64,000 bases of DNA, from NCBI GenBank assembly GCA_003223295.1, contig QHYM01000100.1:1-64000 (forward strand). The letters run 5' to 3'. Origin of the DNA: Acidobacteriota bacterium. GTDB lineage: Bacteria > Acidobacteriota > Terriglobia > Acidiferrales > UBA7541. Made by a program: the position numbers and the translations under genes. Numbering within the stretch: the stretch's first letter is position 1; each line of letters starts with the position of its first letter. A model generated the notes under the pieces. The model saw only the letters and a list, made by a program, of their open reading frames with translations. It was not told the origin of the DNA and did not search any database. Below are positions 43,669 through 52,321 of the stretch, piece after piece.

Positions 43669-44450
43669 CGAAGCCCGAGATTCATCCGCAAGCCACGGTC
43701 GCGGCAAGCGCGAAGCTGGGAAAAGGGGTTCAGGTCAGCGCATTCGCTGTGGTGGGCGAGGACGTGGAACTGGGCGATGGCTGCTTGTTGCACGGGCACG
43801 CGGTGGTGCGGGGGCCGTCGCGATTCGGCAGGAACAATGTTTTTCACCCCTTCTGCGTAATTGGCGGCGACCCGCAGGACTACACCTTTCGCGGCGAACG
43901 TGTCGAATTGGTTGCCGGTGATGGAAATATTTTCCGCGAGTACGTGACCGTGAGCCGAGGCACCCAGAAAGGCGGGGGCAAAACTTCGCTGGGAGGCGAC
44001 AATTTTTTCCTCGCGTACTCACACATCGGGCACGATTCTCAAGTTGGCAGTCACACGCTGTTTGTGAACGGGGCCACGCTGGCGGGACACGTAACGGTGG
44101 AAGATTTTGTGACCATCGGCGCGTTTTGCCCCGTGCATCAGTTTTGCCGGATTGGGCGTTACGCTTACATTGGCGCTTCGACTGTGATTACGCAGGATGT
44201 GCCTCCGTTTTCAAAGATCGTCACGGAGCGCGAGACGAAAAGTTTTGGCATCAACACCATTGGCTTGGAGCGGAATGGTTTTTCGCCGGAACGCTTGCAG
44301 GCGCTGAAGCGAGCGTATCGGCTGCTCCTGCGCTCAAAGTTGAACACCTCGCAGGCGCTGGCGGAGATGAAAAAAACGCTGAGCGATTCCGGAGACGTCA
44401 AGGAATTAATCCAGTTTATCGAAAGCGCCGAGCGCGGCATCGTGAAGTAG
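43665..44450 (+). CDS. lpxA: UDP-N-acetylglucosamine O-acyltransferase LpxA
   Basis: First step of lipid A synthesis: 3-O-acylation of UDP-GlcNAc. A 261-residue left-handed beta-helix of hexapeptide repeats (IHPQATVAASAKLGKGVQV, DVELGDGCLLHGHAVVRG). Family-specific segments are GGDPQDYTFRGE, NIFREYVTVSRGT, AYSHIGHDSQVGSHTLFVN (catalytic His region) and GINTIGLERNGF. A C-terminal helical domain follows. Starts in the ATGA overlap with fabZ; lpxI follows after 18 bases. This supports a Gram-negative envelope. Confidence 0.94.
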   Translation: MTKPEIHPQATVAASAKLGKGVQVSAFAVVGEDVELGDGCLLHGHAVVRGPSRFGRNNVFHPFCVIGGDPQDYTFRGERVELVAGDGNIFREYVTVSRGTQKGGGKTSLGGDNFFLAYSHIGHDSQVGSHTLFVNGATLAGHVTVEDFVTIGAFCPVHQFCRIGRYAYIGASTVITQDVPPFSKIVTERETKSFGINTIGLERNGFSPERLQALKRAYRLLLRSKLNTSQALAEMKKTLSDSGDVKELIQFIESAERGIVK

Positions 44451-44468
44451 GCAACAGACTGCCATTTC

Positions 44469-45347
44469 ATGCCAGACACGAACGCTAACGCGAACAGCTG
44501 GGGACTCATCGCAGGAAACGGGCGATTCCCGTTCCTGGTGCTTGAAGGTGCGCGCAGCCAGGGGATTGATATGGCCGTCATTGCGCTGAAGGAAGAAGCG
44601 TCGCCCGAGCTGGAGAAGGCCGCAAAGCGTGTGCATTGGGTAAGCCTGGGCGAGTTGAGCAAGACCATCGACCTGATGCACCAGGAAGGCGTGAAGCAAG
44701 CAGTGATGGCGGGGCAAGTGAAACACAACAAAATCTTCAGCTCGATTCGCCCGGACTGGAAACTGGCGAAGCTGCTGTTTTCGCTTCCGCGGAAGAATAC
44801 GGACACGCTCATCGGCGCGGTAGCTCGTGTGCTCGAAGATGCAGGCATCCGGCTGGTGGATTCGACGCTCTTCTTGAAACCGCTGCTGCCGGAAGCGGGC
44901 GTACTCACGCGACGCGCTCCCCATGAGCACGAAGCCGAAGACATCGCATACGGGCGCGGTCTTGCGCAGCAAATCGCGGGGATGGATATCGGACAAACGG
45001 TAGTGATCGCCGACCGCGCGTGTGTTGCCGTCGAGGCCATGGAAGGCACCGATGAAGTCATTGCGCGAGCGGCGCGAATCGCCGCAGGCAAGCCACTGGT
45101 GGTTGTGAAAGTGAGCAAGCCGGCACAAGACATGCGCTTCGATGTACCTGTAATTGGTTTGCCTACCGTCGAACAGATGAGAGAGGCAGGGGCCACGGCT
45201 CTGGCAGTGGACGCGGGACGCACGCTCCTTTTCGACCGGCCAAAACTGATCGAGCTAGCGGATGCTTCGGGAATCGCGATTCAAGCGTTTCCGCCCGCGA
45301 CAATTGTGGAACCAAAGGGTGCCACCAGGGGAACTAACAAAGAATGA
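44469..45347 (+). CDS. lpxI: UDP-2,3-diacylglucosamine pyrophosphatase LpxI
   Basis: Hydrolyses UDP-2,3-diacylglucosamine to lipid X and UMP; LpxI replaces LpxH in many bacteria. The 292-residue protein shows the DUF1009/LpxI pattern: WGLIAGNGRFPFLVLEGARSQG, VKQAVMAGQVKHNKIF, TLIGAVARVLEDAGI, TVVIADRACVAVEAMEGTDE and RFDVPVIGLPTVE. The position directly after lpxA agrees with the function. The stop overlaps the next gene by ATGA. Confidence 0.93.
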   Translation: MPDTNANANSWGLIAGNGRFPFLVLEGARSQGIDMAVIALKEEASPELEKAAKRVHWVSLGELSKTIDLMHQEGVKQAVMAGQVKHNKIFSSIRPDWKLAKLLFSLPRKNTDTLIGAVARVLEDAGIRLVDSTLFLKPLLPEAGVLTRRAPHEHEAEDIAYGRGLAQQIAGMDIGQTVVIADRACVAVEAMEGTDEVIARAARIAAGKPLVVVKVSKPAQDMRFDVPVIGLPTVEQMREAGATALAVDAGRTLLFDRPKLIELADASGIAIQAFPPATIVEPKGATRGTNKE

Positions 45348-46339
45348 GCGCGGCGGCAGAAGCGAAGGTCCGTGTCGCCGTCGTCGGTACCGGCGAATTC
45401 GGGCGCAATCATGCGCGCGTGTATCGCGAACTCAGCGGCGTGGAACTCGTTGGCGTCTACGATCAGAATCCGCAGCGTGCGTCAGCCATTGCGAAAGAGT
45501 TTCAAGCGACTGTTCTGCAAAGCCTCGAAGAGTTGCGTGGCCGCGCCGATGCAGTAAGTGTTGCAGTGCCAACCGTTGGGCATGCTGACGTGGCATGCCA
45601 GCTGCTCGAAATGGGCCTGGATGTATTGGTCGAAAAGCCGATGGCCGTGGATTTGGCCGAGGCCGACGCTCTCCTCGCAGGCGCAAAGAAGAACAAGCGC
45701 ATCCTGCAAGTGGGTCATGTCGAGCGTTTTAATCCTGCGGTGCGCGCGGTGGAACCGATCCTGAACCGCCCGCTATTCTTCGAAGTTCACCGACTTGGTG
45801 TTTTCACTCCGCGCAGCCTGGATGTGGACGTAATCTATGACTTGATGATTCACGACCTGGACATTCTGCTGGCGTTGGTCAAAGAGCCCGTGACGGAAGT
45901 GAAGGCGGTGGGGATCCCGGTGTTGACAGACAAAGTAGACATTGCGCATGCGCGGCTGGAATTCGCGGGCGGGGCCGTCGCCAACGTCACGGCGAGCCGC
46001 GTTTCCACCGAGCGTGTGCGCAAGATGCGCTTCTTCCAACAGCACGAGTACATTTCGCTGGACTATGCCCGGCGTGACGCCCTGCGCATCGGCGTCAAGA
46101 AACCCGGTCCTGAGCCGGAATTTGCGTTTGAAAAGCTAAATGCCCCAGCCGTGGAGCCCTTACACGCGGAATTGGAAGCCTTTGTTGAGGCTGTACGCAC
46201 GCGCAAAGAACCACCCACGAACGGCGCGGCTGGACGCGCGGCGCTGGCCCTGGCTGGGCGCGTGATGGCAAGCATCCAGGAGCATGCGGCGCGCGTCCAA
46301 CCAGAAGCATTAGCCGCGCGGGAAAACTCGACAACATGA
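45344..46339 (+). CDS. Gfo/Idh/MocA-family oxidoreductase of the lpx operon
   Basis: A 331-residue NAD(P)-binding enzyme with VAVVGTGEFGRNHARVY, VSVAVPTVGHADVA, DVLVEKPMAVDLAEAD (conserved Lys-Pro) and VIYDLMIHDLDILL. Members encoded beside lpxA/lpxI in other bacteria include enzymes for amino-sugar nucleotides (GnnA-type, which oxidise UDP-GlcNAc C3 for diamino-sugar lipid A). That role is possible, but no partner aminotransferase gene (gnnB) is visible here. ATGA overlaps at both ends. Confidence 0.85.
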   Translation: MSAAAEAKVRVAVVGTGEFGRNHARVYRELSGVELVGVYDQNPQRASAIAKEFQATVLQSLEELRGRADAVSVAVPTVGHADVACQLLEMGLDVLVEKPMAVDLAEADALLAGAKKNKRILQVGHVERFNPAVRAVEPILNRPLFFEVHRLGVFTPRSLDVDVIYDLMIHDLDILLALVKEPVTEVKAVGIPVLTDKVDIAHARLEFAGGAVANVTASRVSTERVRKMRFFQQHEYISLDYARRDALRIGVKKPGPEPEFAFEKLNAPAVEPLHAELEAFVEAVRTRKEPPTNGAAGRAALALAGRVMASIQEHAARVQPEALAARENSTT

Positions 46340-47712
46340 TCTCCCGATTCCTGGTTCCAATAGGCGCTCGTCCACCCGCTCAGGCCGATGCGGGAACGCA
46401 GCGCCGCCGCCCAACAACACTGGACGAGCGCACCCTCGTGCCGGCGATGCTCCCCATCGTGCCCTTGAACGGGCAATCCAGCATCCCTTCGCATTTGCCG
46501 CTCGAATCCATTGCCGCCCGCGTGGTGGTGCCACGAGACGTGAATCGTGAAGCCTACGGCGTTCAGGAAGACTTTTCCGTGCCGCTGCAGCCGACGGATC
46601 TCGACGAACGTATCACCGTGCCCGTCGGCGCTGCTCCTCCCTCGGTCATTGAACCGATGAGGCTTCCGCCTCCTGTGGACTTGGTTGAGCCCGACATTTT
46701 CATGACCGGCGAAGTGCAACTGGCCATTCCCGAGCACAAAGTGGAGAGCGCCAAGTGGCAGCTTACCACGCGCGCCTCCTCGGTCATTGTTCACATCCTG
46801 CTAATCTCCTTGATTTTGTTGCAATCGAAGTTGTTTCCGCCTCGCGAGCCCACGCAGACAGAAATTGAACTCGCGCGCAATCAGTTGAGGTTGCTGCTTC
46901 CTCCCGGAGCGTTCGAACCGTCGAAGCCATCGTTGCGGCCGACGCCACCTTCCCCCAAGGTGCACCTGGACCCGCGCGTTCTGCGAGAAGTTGCGCCCCC
47001 CGAGCCCCAACCTGCGCCGGCACCACAGCCGGAGAAACCCATAAACGAGTTGCCCAGTGCGCCGATACCGAAGGCCAATACGCCCGTACCAGACCCCCAG
47101 CCGAGCGCACCGGCTCCAAAAACGGATGCCCCCAAACCCGCCCTGAAGCTGGAGGCGCCGGACACTCCTCAGCCGCAGCATGGCCTGATCCTGCCGAAGA
47201 ATTCGATCAACCGCTCACTTCAGGACACGATTCGCGATGCCGCTAAAAACCCGAATGTGACGGGCGGGCGCTCCGGCGTGTACAGTGGCCCCATGCCGCA
47301 CGCGGGCGGCGGACTCAACGGAGGCGCCGCCGGATCGCAAGGCGCTGGCGGCACTTTCGGAAATGGCTATCAAATCCTGACGCCAACCGAGGGCGTTGAC
47401 TTCAGCGATTACATGAGCCGCGTCGTCGCGGCGGTGCGTCGCAATTGGTATGCGGTGATGCCTGAATCCGCTGAGCTGGGTGACCGCGGCCGCGTGGCCT
47501 TGCAGTTCCGCATCATGAAAAATGGCTCGGTGCCCGACGGCGAGCCTGTACGAATCATGGGTTCGGGTAAGGAACCTCTGGACCGTGCGGCGGTGTCTGC
47601 CATTCGTTCGTCGAATCCATTCGAACCGCTGCCACCGGCCTTTAGCGGGCCTTACATCGAACTGAGATTCATTTTCCTGTACAATTTGCCCATCGAAGCC
47701 GCCTACCAATGA
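46336..47712 (+). CDS. TonB-family protein with a long cytoplasmic N-terminus
   Basis: A 458-residue energy-transducer-like protein. Residues 1-147 are cytoplasmic, hydrophilic and contain two near copies of a motif, LDERTLVP (29-36) and LDERITVP (89-96). One transmembrane segment (about 148-165) follows, then a Pro-rich periplasmic spacer (PPEPQPAPAPQPEKP and similar). The C-terminal TonB domain contains YMSRVVAAVRRNWYAVMPE, LQFRIMKNGSVPDG and FEPLPPAFSGPYIELRFIF. It probably couples proton-motive force (through ExbB/ExbD, not encoded here) to outer-membrane receptors. ATGA overlap upstream and a four-base overlap with the micro-ORF downstream. Confidence 0.85.
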   Translation: MISRFLVPIGARPPAQADAGTQRRRPTTLDERTLVPAMLPIVPLNGQSSIPSHLPLESIAARVVVPRDVNREAYGVQEDFSVPLQPTDLDERITVPVGAAPPSVIEPMRLPPPVDLVEPDIFMTGEVQLAIPEHKVESAKWQLTTRASSVIVHILLISLILLQSKLFPPREPTQTEIELARNQLRLLLPPGAFEPSKPSLRPTPPSPKVHLDPRVLREVAPPEPQPAPAPQPEKPINELPSAPIPKANTPVPDPQPSAPAPKTDAPKPALKLEAPDTPQPQHGLILPKNSINRSLQDTIRDAAKNPNVTGGRSGVYSGPMPHAGGGLNGGAAGSQGAGGTFGNGYQILTPTEGVDFSDYMSRVVAAVRRNWYAVMPESAELGDRGRVALQFRIMKNGSVPDGEPVRIMGSGKEPLDRAAVSAIRSSNPFEPLPPAFSGPYIELRFIFLYNLPIEAAYQ

Positions 47713-47807
47713 AGCTCCAGCGCCAGCAGATTGTTGGCAGTCTTCTCCTCGCTCTCTTCGTGCTCATCTTTATCTTCGTTCGCGCGCGGCACCTCCTTTT
47801 TAGATGA
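47709..47807 (+). CDS. 32-residue membrane micropeptide between tonB-like gene and miaA
   Basis: A micro-ORF, MKLQRQQIVGSLLLALFVL followed by IFIFVRARHLLFR: basic N-terminus, one hydrophobic helix (about 9-24), basic C-terminus. Its ATG overlaps the stop of the TonB-like gene (ATGA) and its TGA overlaps the ATG of miaA (ATGA), so it is held in a gap-free chain of genes. Alternatively, it may be only a translational bridge between the two larger genes. Confidence 0.55.
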   Translation: MKLQRQQIVGSLLLALFVLIFIFVRARHLLFR

Positions 47808-48778
47808 ATGAGAATCTGACCTCGTTCCTGGTCGCCACTGTTGGACCGACGGCTTCGGGCAAATCCGCGCTCGGAGTCTGGCTGGCGGAGCAGCTTGATG
47901 GTGAAGTCGTTGCGTGTGATTCCACGCAGTTGTACCGCGGCTTCGATATCGGCACCGCCAAACCGCGCGCAGCGGAGCGACGCGATGTTCCGCATCACTT
48001 GATCGATGTCCTCGATCCCCATGAGCCTGCGACCGCGGGCGGCTATCGCCAAATGGCGCTAGCGGTCCTGGAAGATTTGAAGCACCGAAAGCGCCTGCCG
48101 ATCCTTACCGTCGGGACCGGATTATATTTGCGTGCGCTGCTGGAGGGTCTTGCGGAAATTCCCCAGCGTTCCGAGGGACTGCGCGCGCGGCTGCGCGCCA
48201 GTGCGGGAGAGCATCCACGCGGCCATCTACACCACATTCTCGATCGGCTCGATCCTCTGGCCGCAAAAAAAATCGCCCCAAGGGATGAACAAAAGCTGAT
48301 TCGCGCGATCGAAGTGTGTCTGTTGGCGCGCAAACCAATCTCCGAAGTGTATCGCCTGGGCCGCAAGCCGCTCGAAGGCTGGCGCGCCGTAAAAATTGGA
48401 CTAATGCCTCAGCGCGAAAAGCTCTATGAGCGAATCCATTCCCGTACAGCTTCCATGCTTGAACAAGGATGGATGCAGGAAGTGCAAGACCTGCTGAAGA
48501 GCGGTCTGGACGAGAATGCAAAGCCATTTGATTTTATCGGTTACCGCGAATTGCGCGCCGTCCTGCGAAGCGAACTGTCGCTGAAGCAAGCACGCGAGGC
48601 CATCCATCAAGCCACGCGGCGTTATGCCAAGCGCCAGCTAACCTGGTTTCGTAAGGAACCTGCCGTGCAGTGGTTCTCCGGCTTTGGCGATGATCCGGCG
48701 TTACAAGCTGACGTCTTCAGGTTCCTGGAATCTCAGGGAGTCGAGGCGGGTCGCGGGGCTACCGAGAGGAGTGTATAA
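47804..48778 (+). CDS. miaA: tRNA dimethylallyltransferase MiaA
   Basis: Adds a dimethylallyl group to A37 of tRNAs reading UNN codons. The 324-residue protein has a P-loop GPTASGKS (14-21), DSTQLYRGFDIGTAKP, HHLIDVLDPHEPATAGGYRQMA, TVGTGLYLRALLEG and, near the C-terminus, DFIGYRELRAVL and ATRRYAKRQLTWFRK. The start overlaps the micropeptide stop. hflX follows after 63 bases; hfq, often found between the two, is absent. Confidence 0.94.
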   Translation: MNENLTSFLVATVGPTASGKSALGVWLAEQLDGEVVACDSTQLYRGFDIGTAKPRAAERRDVPHHLIDVLDPHEPATAGGYRQMALAVLEDLKHRKRLPILTVGTGLYLRALLEGLAEIPQRSEGLRARLRASAGEHPRGHLHHILDRLDPLAAKKIAPRDEQKLIRAIEVCLLARKPISEVYRLGRKPLEGWRAVKIGLMPQREKLYERIHSRTASMLEQGWMQEVQDLLKSGLDENAKPFDFIGYRELRAVLRSELSLKQAREAIHQATRRYAKRQLTWFRKEPAVQWFSGFGDDPALQADVFRFLESQGVEAGRGATERSV

Positions 48779-48841
48779 TTCTCTTTCGGATGCATTCCTC
48801 CAGAAAGTGTAAGACCGTATCGTGACTTCCGGCCAGCTTCC

Positions 48842-50227
48842 GTGACGAAATCAACGCATCAAGTTTCGACAGCGGAGCGCGCCCTACTTGTGGGCGTGGG
48901 TTGGAAGCGTGCGCCCCGTTTTCCGGGCATGCCCGCGGGCGAGCAAGGCCGCGAAAATCTCTCCGAGTTGGTCGAGCTGGCGCGCAGCGCCGGGGCCGAT
49001 GTTGCCGGCACCGTCTTCCAATTGCGCGAAGCTGCCGATCCCGCCACGCTGGTCGGCCGCGGCAAGCTGGACGAAATTCGTGCGGAAGCCACCGCGCACA
49101 AAGCGCCTCTGATTATTTTCGACAGCAACCTTTCCCCGATTCAGCAGCGAAACATCGAAACGGCCACGGACCGGCGGGTGATTGACCGCACGCAGCTTAT
49201 TCTCGACATCTTTGCGCGCCATGCGCGAAGCCGCGAAGGCCAGTTGCAAGTGGAACTGGCGCAACTGAATTACCTGCTGCCGCGCCTGACCGGGAAGGGC
49301 ACTGCCATGTCGCGGTTGGGCGGAAAGAGCGGCGGCGGTGGCGCGGGTGGGGCTGGAGGCGGAGCGGGGCGCATCGGCGTTCGCGGCCCCGGTGAGAAAA
49401 AACTGGAGACCGATCGCCGGCGGATTCGGGAGCGCGTGCGCAAGATTCAAGCCAATATCGACGAAGTGCGTAGGCAGCGGGCGCTCCGCCGCGAGGCGCG
49501 CAATGCCGTCCCCCTGGGGACCATTGCGCTGGTGGGCTACACCAACGCCGGCAAGTCCACTTTGTTCAACGCGCTCAGCCGCGCCGAGGTCCTGGTGTCT
49601 TCGAAAATGTTCGCGACGCTGGATCCCACTGTCCGCGCAATTCGTCTTCTCTCGAATCGCCGCGTGCTGCTGTCGGATACCGTGGGTTTCATTCGAGACT
49701 TGCCGAAAGGTTTGCTGACGGCCTTCCGCGCTACGTTGGAGGAAGTGCAGGAGGCGGCGCTGATTCTGCACGTGAGCGATGCCTCGAATCCGCATCACGA
49801 TGAGCTGGACGAAGAGGTCGAGAAAATCCTGCGGGAACTTGACGTCGCGGACCGCCCCAGGTTACGGGTGCTGAACAAGGTGGACCAGCTAAGCGCCGAA
49901 GACCGGGAGGCGATGGATGTGGCCACGGCCAGAGCAGGCGGTGGCGCGCCAGTGCTTGTATCTGCGCTAACGGGCGAAGGAATCCCACAATTGTTGCGCC
50001 GCATGGATGCTGCGATGCCCGTCGATCCTGTTCTCACGCTTTCCATCCGGCTGCCTCTGGCCGAAGGCCGCACGCTGGCGATGATTCATGCGCTGGGACG
50101 TGTCTTACATTCGGAAATTGACGATTCGCATATGCGGCTTGACGCGGAGGTTCCTTCGTCGGTCGCGAAGCGGCTGCGGCTGAACGACTATCGAGTGAAA
50201 GGAACTTTTCAGCCTTCCTTATCGTAA
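48842..50227 (+). CDS. hflX: GTPase HflX
   Basis: Ribosome-associated GTPase that splits stalled ribosomes under stress. 461 residues from GTG 48842. The N-terminal HflX domain has GRGKLDEI, IIFDSNLSPIQQRNIE, DRTQLILDIFARHARSREGQLQVELAQL and a Gly-rich loop (GGGGAGGAGGGAG). The G domain has G1 GYTNAGKST, G3 DTVGFIRDLP and G4 NKVD. A TATAAT at 48774-48779, overlapping the miaA stop, could be part of a separate promoter. Confidence 0.94.
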   Translation: MTKSTHQVSTAERALLVGVGWKRAPRFPGMPAGEQGRENLSELVELARSAGADVAGTVFQLREAADPATLVGRGKLDEIRAEATAHKAPLIIFDSNLSPIQQRNIETATDRRVIDRTQLILDIFARHARSREGQLQVELAQLNYLLPRLTGKGTAMSRLGGKSGGGGAGGAGGGAGRIGVRGPGEKKLETDRRRIRERVRKIQANIDEVRRQRALRREARNAVPLGTIALVGYTNAGKSTLFNALSRAEVLVSSKMFATLDPTVRAIRLLSNRRVLLSDTVGFIRDLPKGLLTAFRATLEEVQEAALILHVSDASNPHHDELDEEVEKILRELDVADRPRLRVLNKVDQLSAEDREAMDVATARAGGGAPVLVSALTGEGIPQLLRRMDAAMPVDPVLTLSIRLPLAEGRTLAMIHALGRVLHSEIDDSHMRLDAEVPSSVAKRLRLNDYRVKGTFQPSLS

Positions 50228-50303
50228 TCGTAGTTGTTGGTGAATGACGAGAGCTTCGTGGGAGTGTGTCGTTGACCTGCGAAGGTTCCGAAGTGAGGTT
50301 GCC

Positions 50304-50504
50304 ATGGCGGCTTTCTTTCTCTGGTGCATTCTATTTGTGCTGTGTTGGCCGATTGCCTTGTTAGCCCTGGTCATTTACCCAGTTGTCTGGCTGCTGACGC
50401 TGCCTTTGCGCATTTTCGGTATCGCGGTCCACGGAGTTTTGAGCCTGATTAGTGCGCTTTTTCTGCTGCCGGTGCGGCTGCTTCGCGGGCCACGCGCTAT
50501 TTGA
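50304..50504 (+). CDS. Small two-helix membrane protein
   Basis: A 66-residue hydrophobic protein from ATG 50304 (MAAFFLWCILFVLCW), after AGTGAGGTTG. It is almost wholly membrane-embedded: two or three segments (FFLWCILFVLCWPIALLALVI, VVWLLTLPLRIFGI, VHGVLSLISALFLLPVRLL) and a basic end. No family known. Confidence 0.5.
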   Translation: MAAFFLWCILFVLCWPIALLALVIYPVVWLLTLPLRIFGIAVHGVLSLISALFLLPVRLLRGPRAI

Positions 50505-51048
50505 TACTTTCGCTGCTTTCAAAGTTCTTACTCTTGAATAAACAGCCTGATATCCCGTTAGTCCTTCATTTTGGAGCACTTGGGAAGGACGTCAAGCGGG
50601 CCACCGGGCATCCTCACCGCCTGTGGAAAACGCTGTGGAAACTACCCTTCGGGGTTTCCCCGGTATGCCTGTCCGCTCAAAAACCTGGTCAAGCGGTGAT
50701 ACTGGGGTTGCTTGTAACATGTTGAAGATACAAATACTTATGTCCCTTCATCGGAGATTAACACTGCTAACCAGGGCAATCTCTCGACGGCAGTCCCCTT
50801 GGCAAATTTGCACAGTTCTGCAGCAATCCCCGCGCGTGGTCGTATCACCTCGCTCCCAACTCATCTCAACTAGGGTGTTAACCACGCGGTATCTAGCGAG
50901 TGCCAAATAGGTCAGGGTCACTTTGGATTAGCTTATGACTCTGCAGGTCGCCAACTATGTTCAGACGTGTTGACGCCCCTTTTGCCGAAGTCTATAGTGA
51001 AGCAGCGGTGGCTGGAACCGCACCGCGGTACCCCGCCGTCATGCACCC
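50505..51048. other. 544-base intergenic region without a supported gene
   Basis: Contains two adjacent copies of CTGTGGAAA (50621-50629 and 50633-50641) and a hairpin with a TTCG loop (GGAAA 50637-50641 and CCC 50645-50647 pairing with GGG 50652-50654 and TTTCC 50655-50659). The open frames across it have no domain or ribosome binding site. No tRNA, tmRNA, RNase P or riboswitch consensus recognised. Confidence 0.5.
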
Positions 51049-51675
51049 ATGAACCTTCCGAACTCACTGACGCTGCTGCGGATATTCTTCGTGCCCGTGC
51101 TCATCGTGATTCTCCTCACCCGCAGCCCCACGGTACAGCTCTTGGGTTTTACCATGCACTTCGAAGTTTGGGGAGTGCTGATCCTCCTGCTGGCCGCGGC
51201 AACGGATTGGGCGGATGGGTATTTGGCGCGCAGGCGTCTCCAAGTCACCACCTTGGGCATTCTCCTCGACCCTATCGCCGACAAATTACTGATTTCGGCG
51301 GCGTTCATCGCGCTGGTGGATATGCATCTGGTTAAGGCCTGGATGGCGGTCATCATCATCGGGCGCGAATTTACGGTTCTCGGACTGCGGAATATTGCTT
51401 CGGCAGAGGGTTTCACCATTGCGGCTTCTACCCTCGGTAAGACAAAGATGGTCTTGCAAGTTTGTGCCGTGGCGATTGTGATCGTGGGAGCGCGGCATCC
51501 CTCCATGAACCCCTTGGGGCTCTTCCTGCTCTGGCTCGTGGTGATTAGCGCTCTGGTTTCCGCCGCGCAGTATTTCCTGCGCTTCTGGAGCCACGTGGAC
51601 GACAGCATCAAACAGCGCCGCAAGTTGCGCATGCTCGAAGCCAGCAAGAAGTCTCAGGATGCCGTGTCTCTCTGA
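51049..51675 (+). CDS. pgsA: CDP-diacylglycerol--glycerol-3-phosphate 3-phosphatidyltransferase
   Basis: Makes phosphatidylglycerophosphate, the precursor of phosphatidylglycerol and cardiolipin, in the inner membrane. A 208-residue protein starting MNLPNSLTLLRI, typical of PgsA. The CDP-alcohol phosphotransferase motif is DWADGYLARRRLQVTTLG followed by ILLDPIADK. Several hydrophobic segments and an Arg/Lys-rich C-terminus are present. The end overlaps amrA by 17 bases. Confidence 0.92.
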   Translation: MNLPNSLTLLRIFFVPVLIVILLTRSPTVQLLGFTMHFEVWGVLILLLAAATDWADGYLARRRLQVTTLGILLDPIADKLLISAAFIALVDMHLVKAWMAVIIIGREFTVLGLRNIASAEGFTIAASTLGKTKMVLQVCAVAIVIVGARHPSMNPLGLFLLWLVVISALVSAAQYFLRFWSHVDDSIKQRRKLRMLEASKKSQDAVSL

Positions 51676-52222
51676 AGGGGACCAGCGAGCCATGCTGGCA
51701 CTGGCCCGCGAAGCTATCCGCGGAGCTGTCCTGCATCGTACGCTCCCCGAGGTCATCCCTCGTGAAGGAATCTTCTACGAGCGGCGCGGTGTCTTCGTGA
51801 CACTCCATGTGCGCGGGCAGCTGCAAGGATGCATTGGCGTGACTGAACCTAGTGAGCCTTTGGGAGAGGCCGTGGTCCGATGCGCCGTTAGTGCCGCCAT
51901 GCAGGATCCTCGCTTTACGCCCGTGAAGGAGCCTCAGCTCGAAGAGATGGGCATCGAGATTTCCTTGCTTTCTCGCCTGGAACCGATCGTTCCCGAGGCC
52001 ATCGAAGTTGGACGCCACGGGCTCTTGATCGCCAAGCGTGCACAGCGAGGGCTCCTTCTGCCCAAGGTTGCCATCGAACATCGGCTCACGCGTGAACAGT
52101 TTCTCGAAGAAACTTGCCGCAAGGCAGGGTTGCCACGCGAGGCGTGGAAAGACCCAGAAACGCAAATTTTTGGGTTTACCTGTGAAGTTTTCTCCGACGA
52201 TTCTTCTTCGCGGAGAATTTGA
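51659..52222 (+). CDS. amrA: AMMECR1-family protein (AmmeMemoRadiSam system protein A)
   Basis: A 187-residue AMMECR1 domain protein: GIFYERRGVFVTLHVRGQLQGCIGVTEP (with the family's LRGCIG-like motif), AVSAAMQDPRFTPV, IEISLLSRLEPI and GLLLPKVAIEHRLTREQFLEETCRKAG. In many prokaryotes it is encoded with a Memo-like protein and a radical SAM protein; neither is adjacent here. Biochemical function is not settled. It overlaps pgsA by 17 bases. Confidence 0.9.
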   Translation: MPCLSEGDQRAMLALAREAIRGAVLHRTLPEVIPREGIFYERRGVFVTLHVRGQLQGCIGVTEPSEPLGEAVVRCAVSAAMQDPRFTPVKEPQLEEMGIEISLLSRLEPIVPEAIEVGRHGLLIAKRAQRGLLLPKVAIEHRLTREQFLEETCRKAGLPREAWKDPETQIFGFTCEVFSDDSSSRRI

Positions 52223-52258
52223 CCATCCATCGCGAACGAACTCCGTAGGTTGCCGAGC

Positions 52259-52295
52259 GAAAAAGAAAAGGCCCGCGCGGGAAACCCGGCGGGCC
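52259..52295 (-). terminator. Intrinsic terminator for the secreted repeat protein gene
   Basis: GC-rich hairpin 52270-52295 (GGCCCGC-GCGGG, AAA loop, CCCG-GCGGGCC). On the minus strand it is followed by CCTTTTCTTTTTC, a good T-tract, 27 bases past the end of the gene at 52322. Confidence 0.7.
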
Positions 52296-52321
52296 GGAAT
52301 TGCTCGATGAGTGTCAGTCGG

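Noticed and set aside
50621..50642. Two TGTGGAAA boxes as DnaA boxes of an origin
   Set aside because: Only two imperfect boxes, no AT-rich unwinding element, and no dnaA, dnaN or gyrB nearby.
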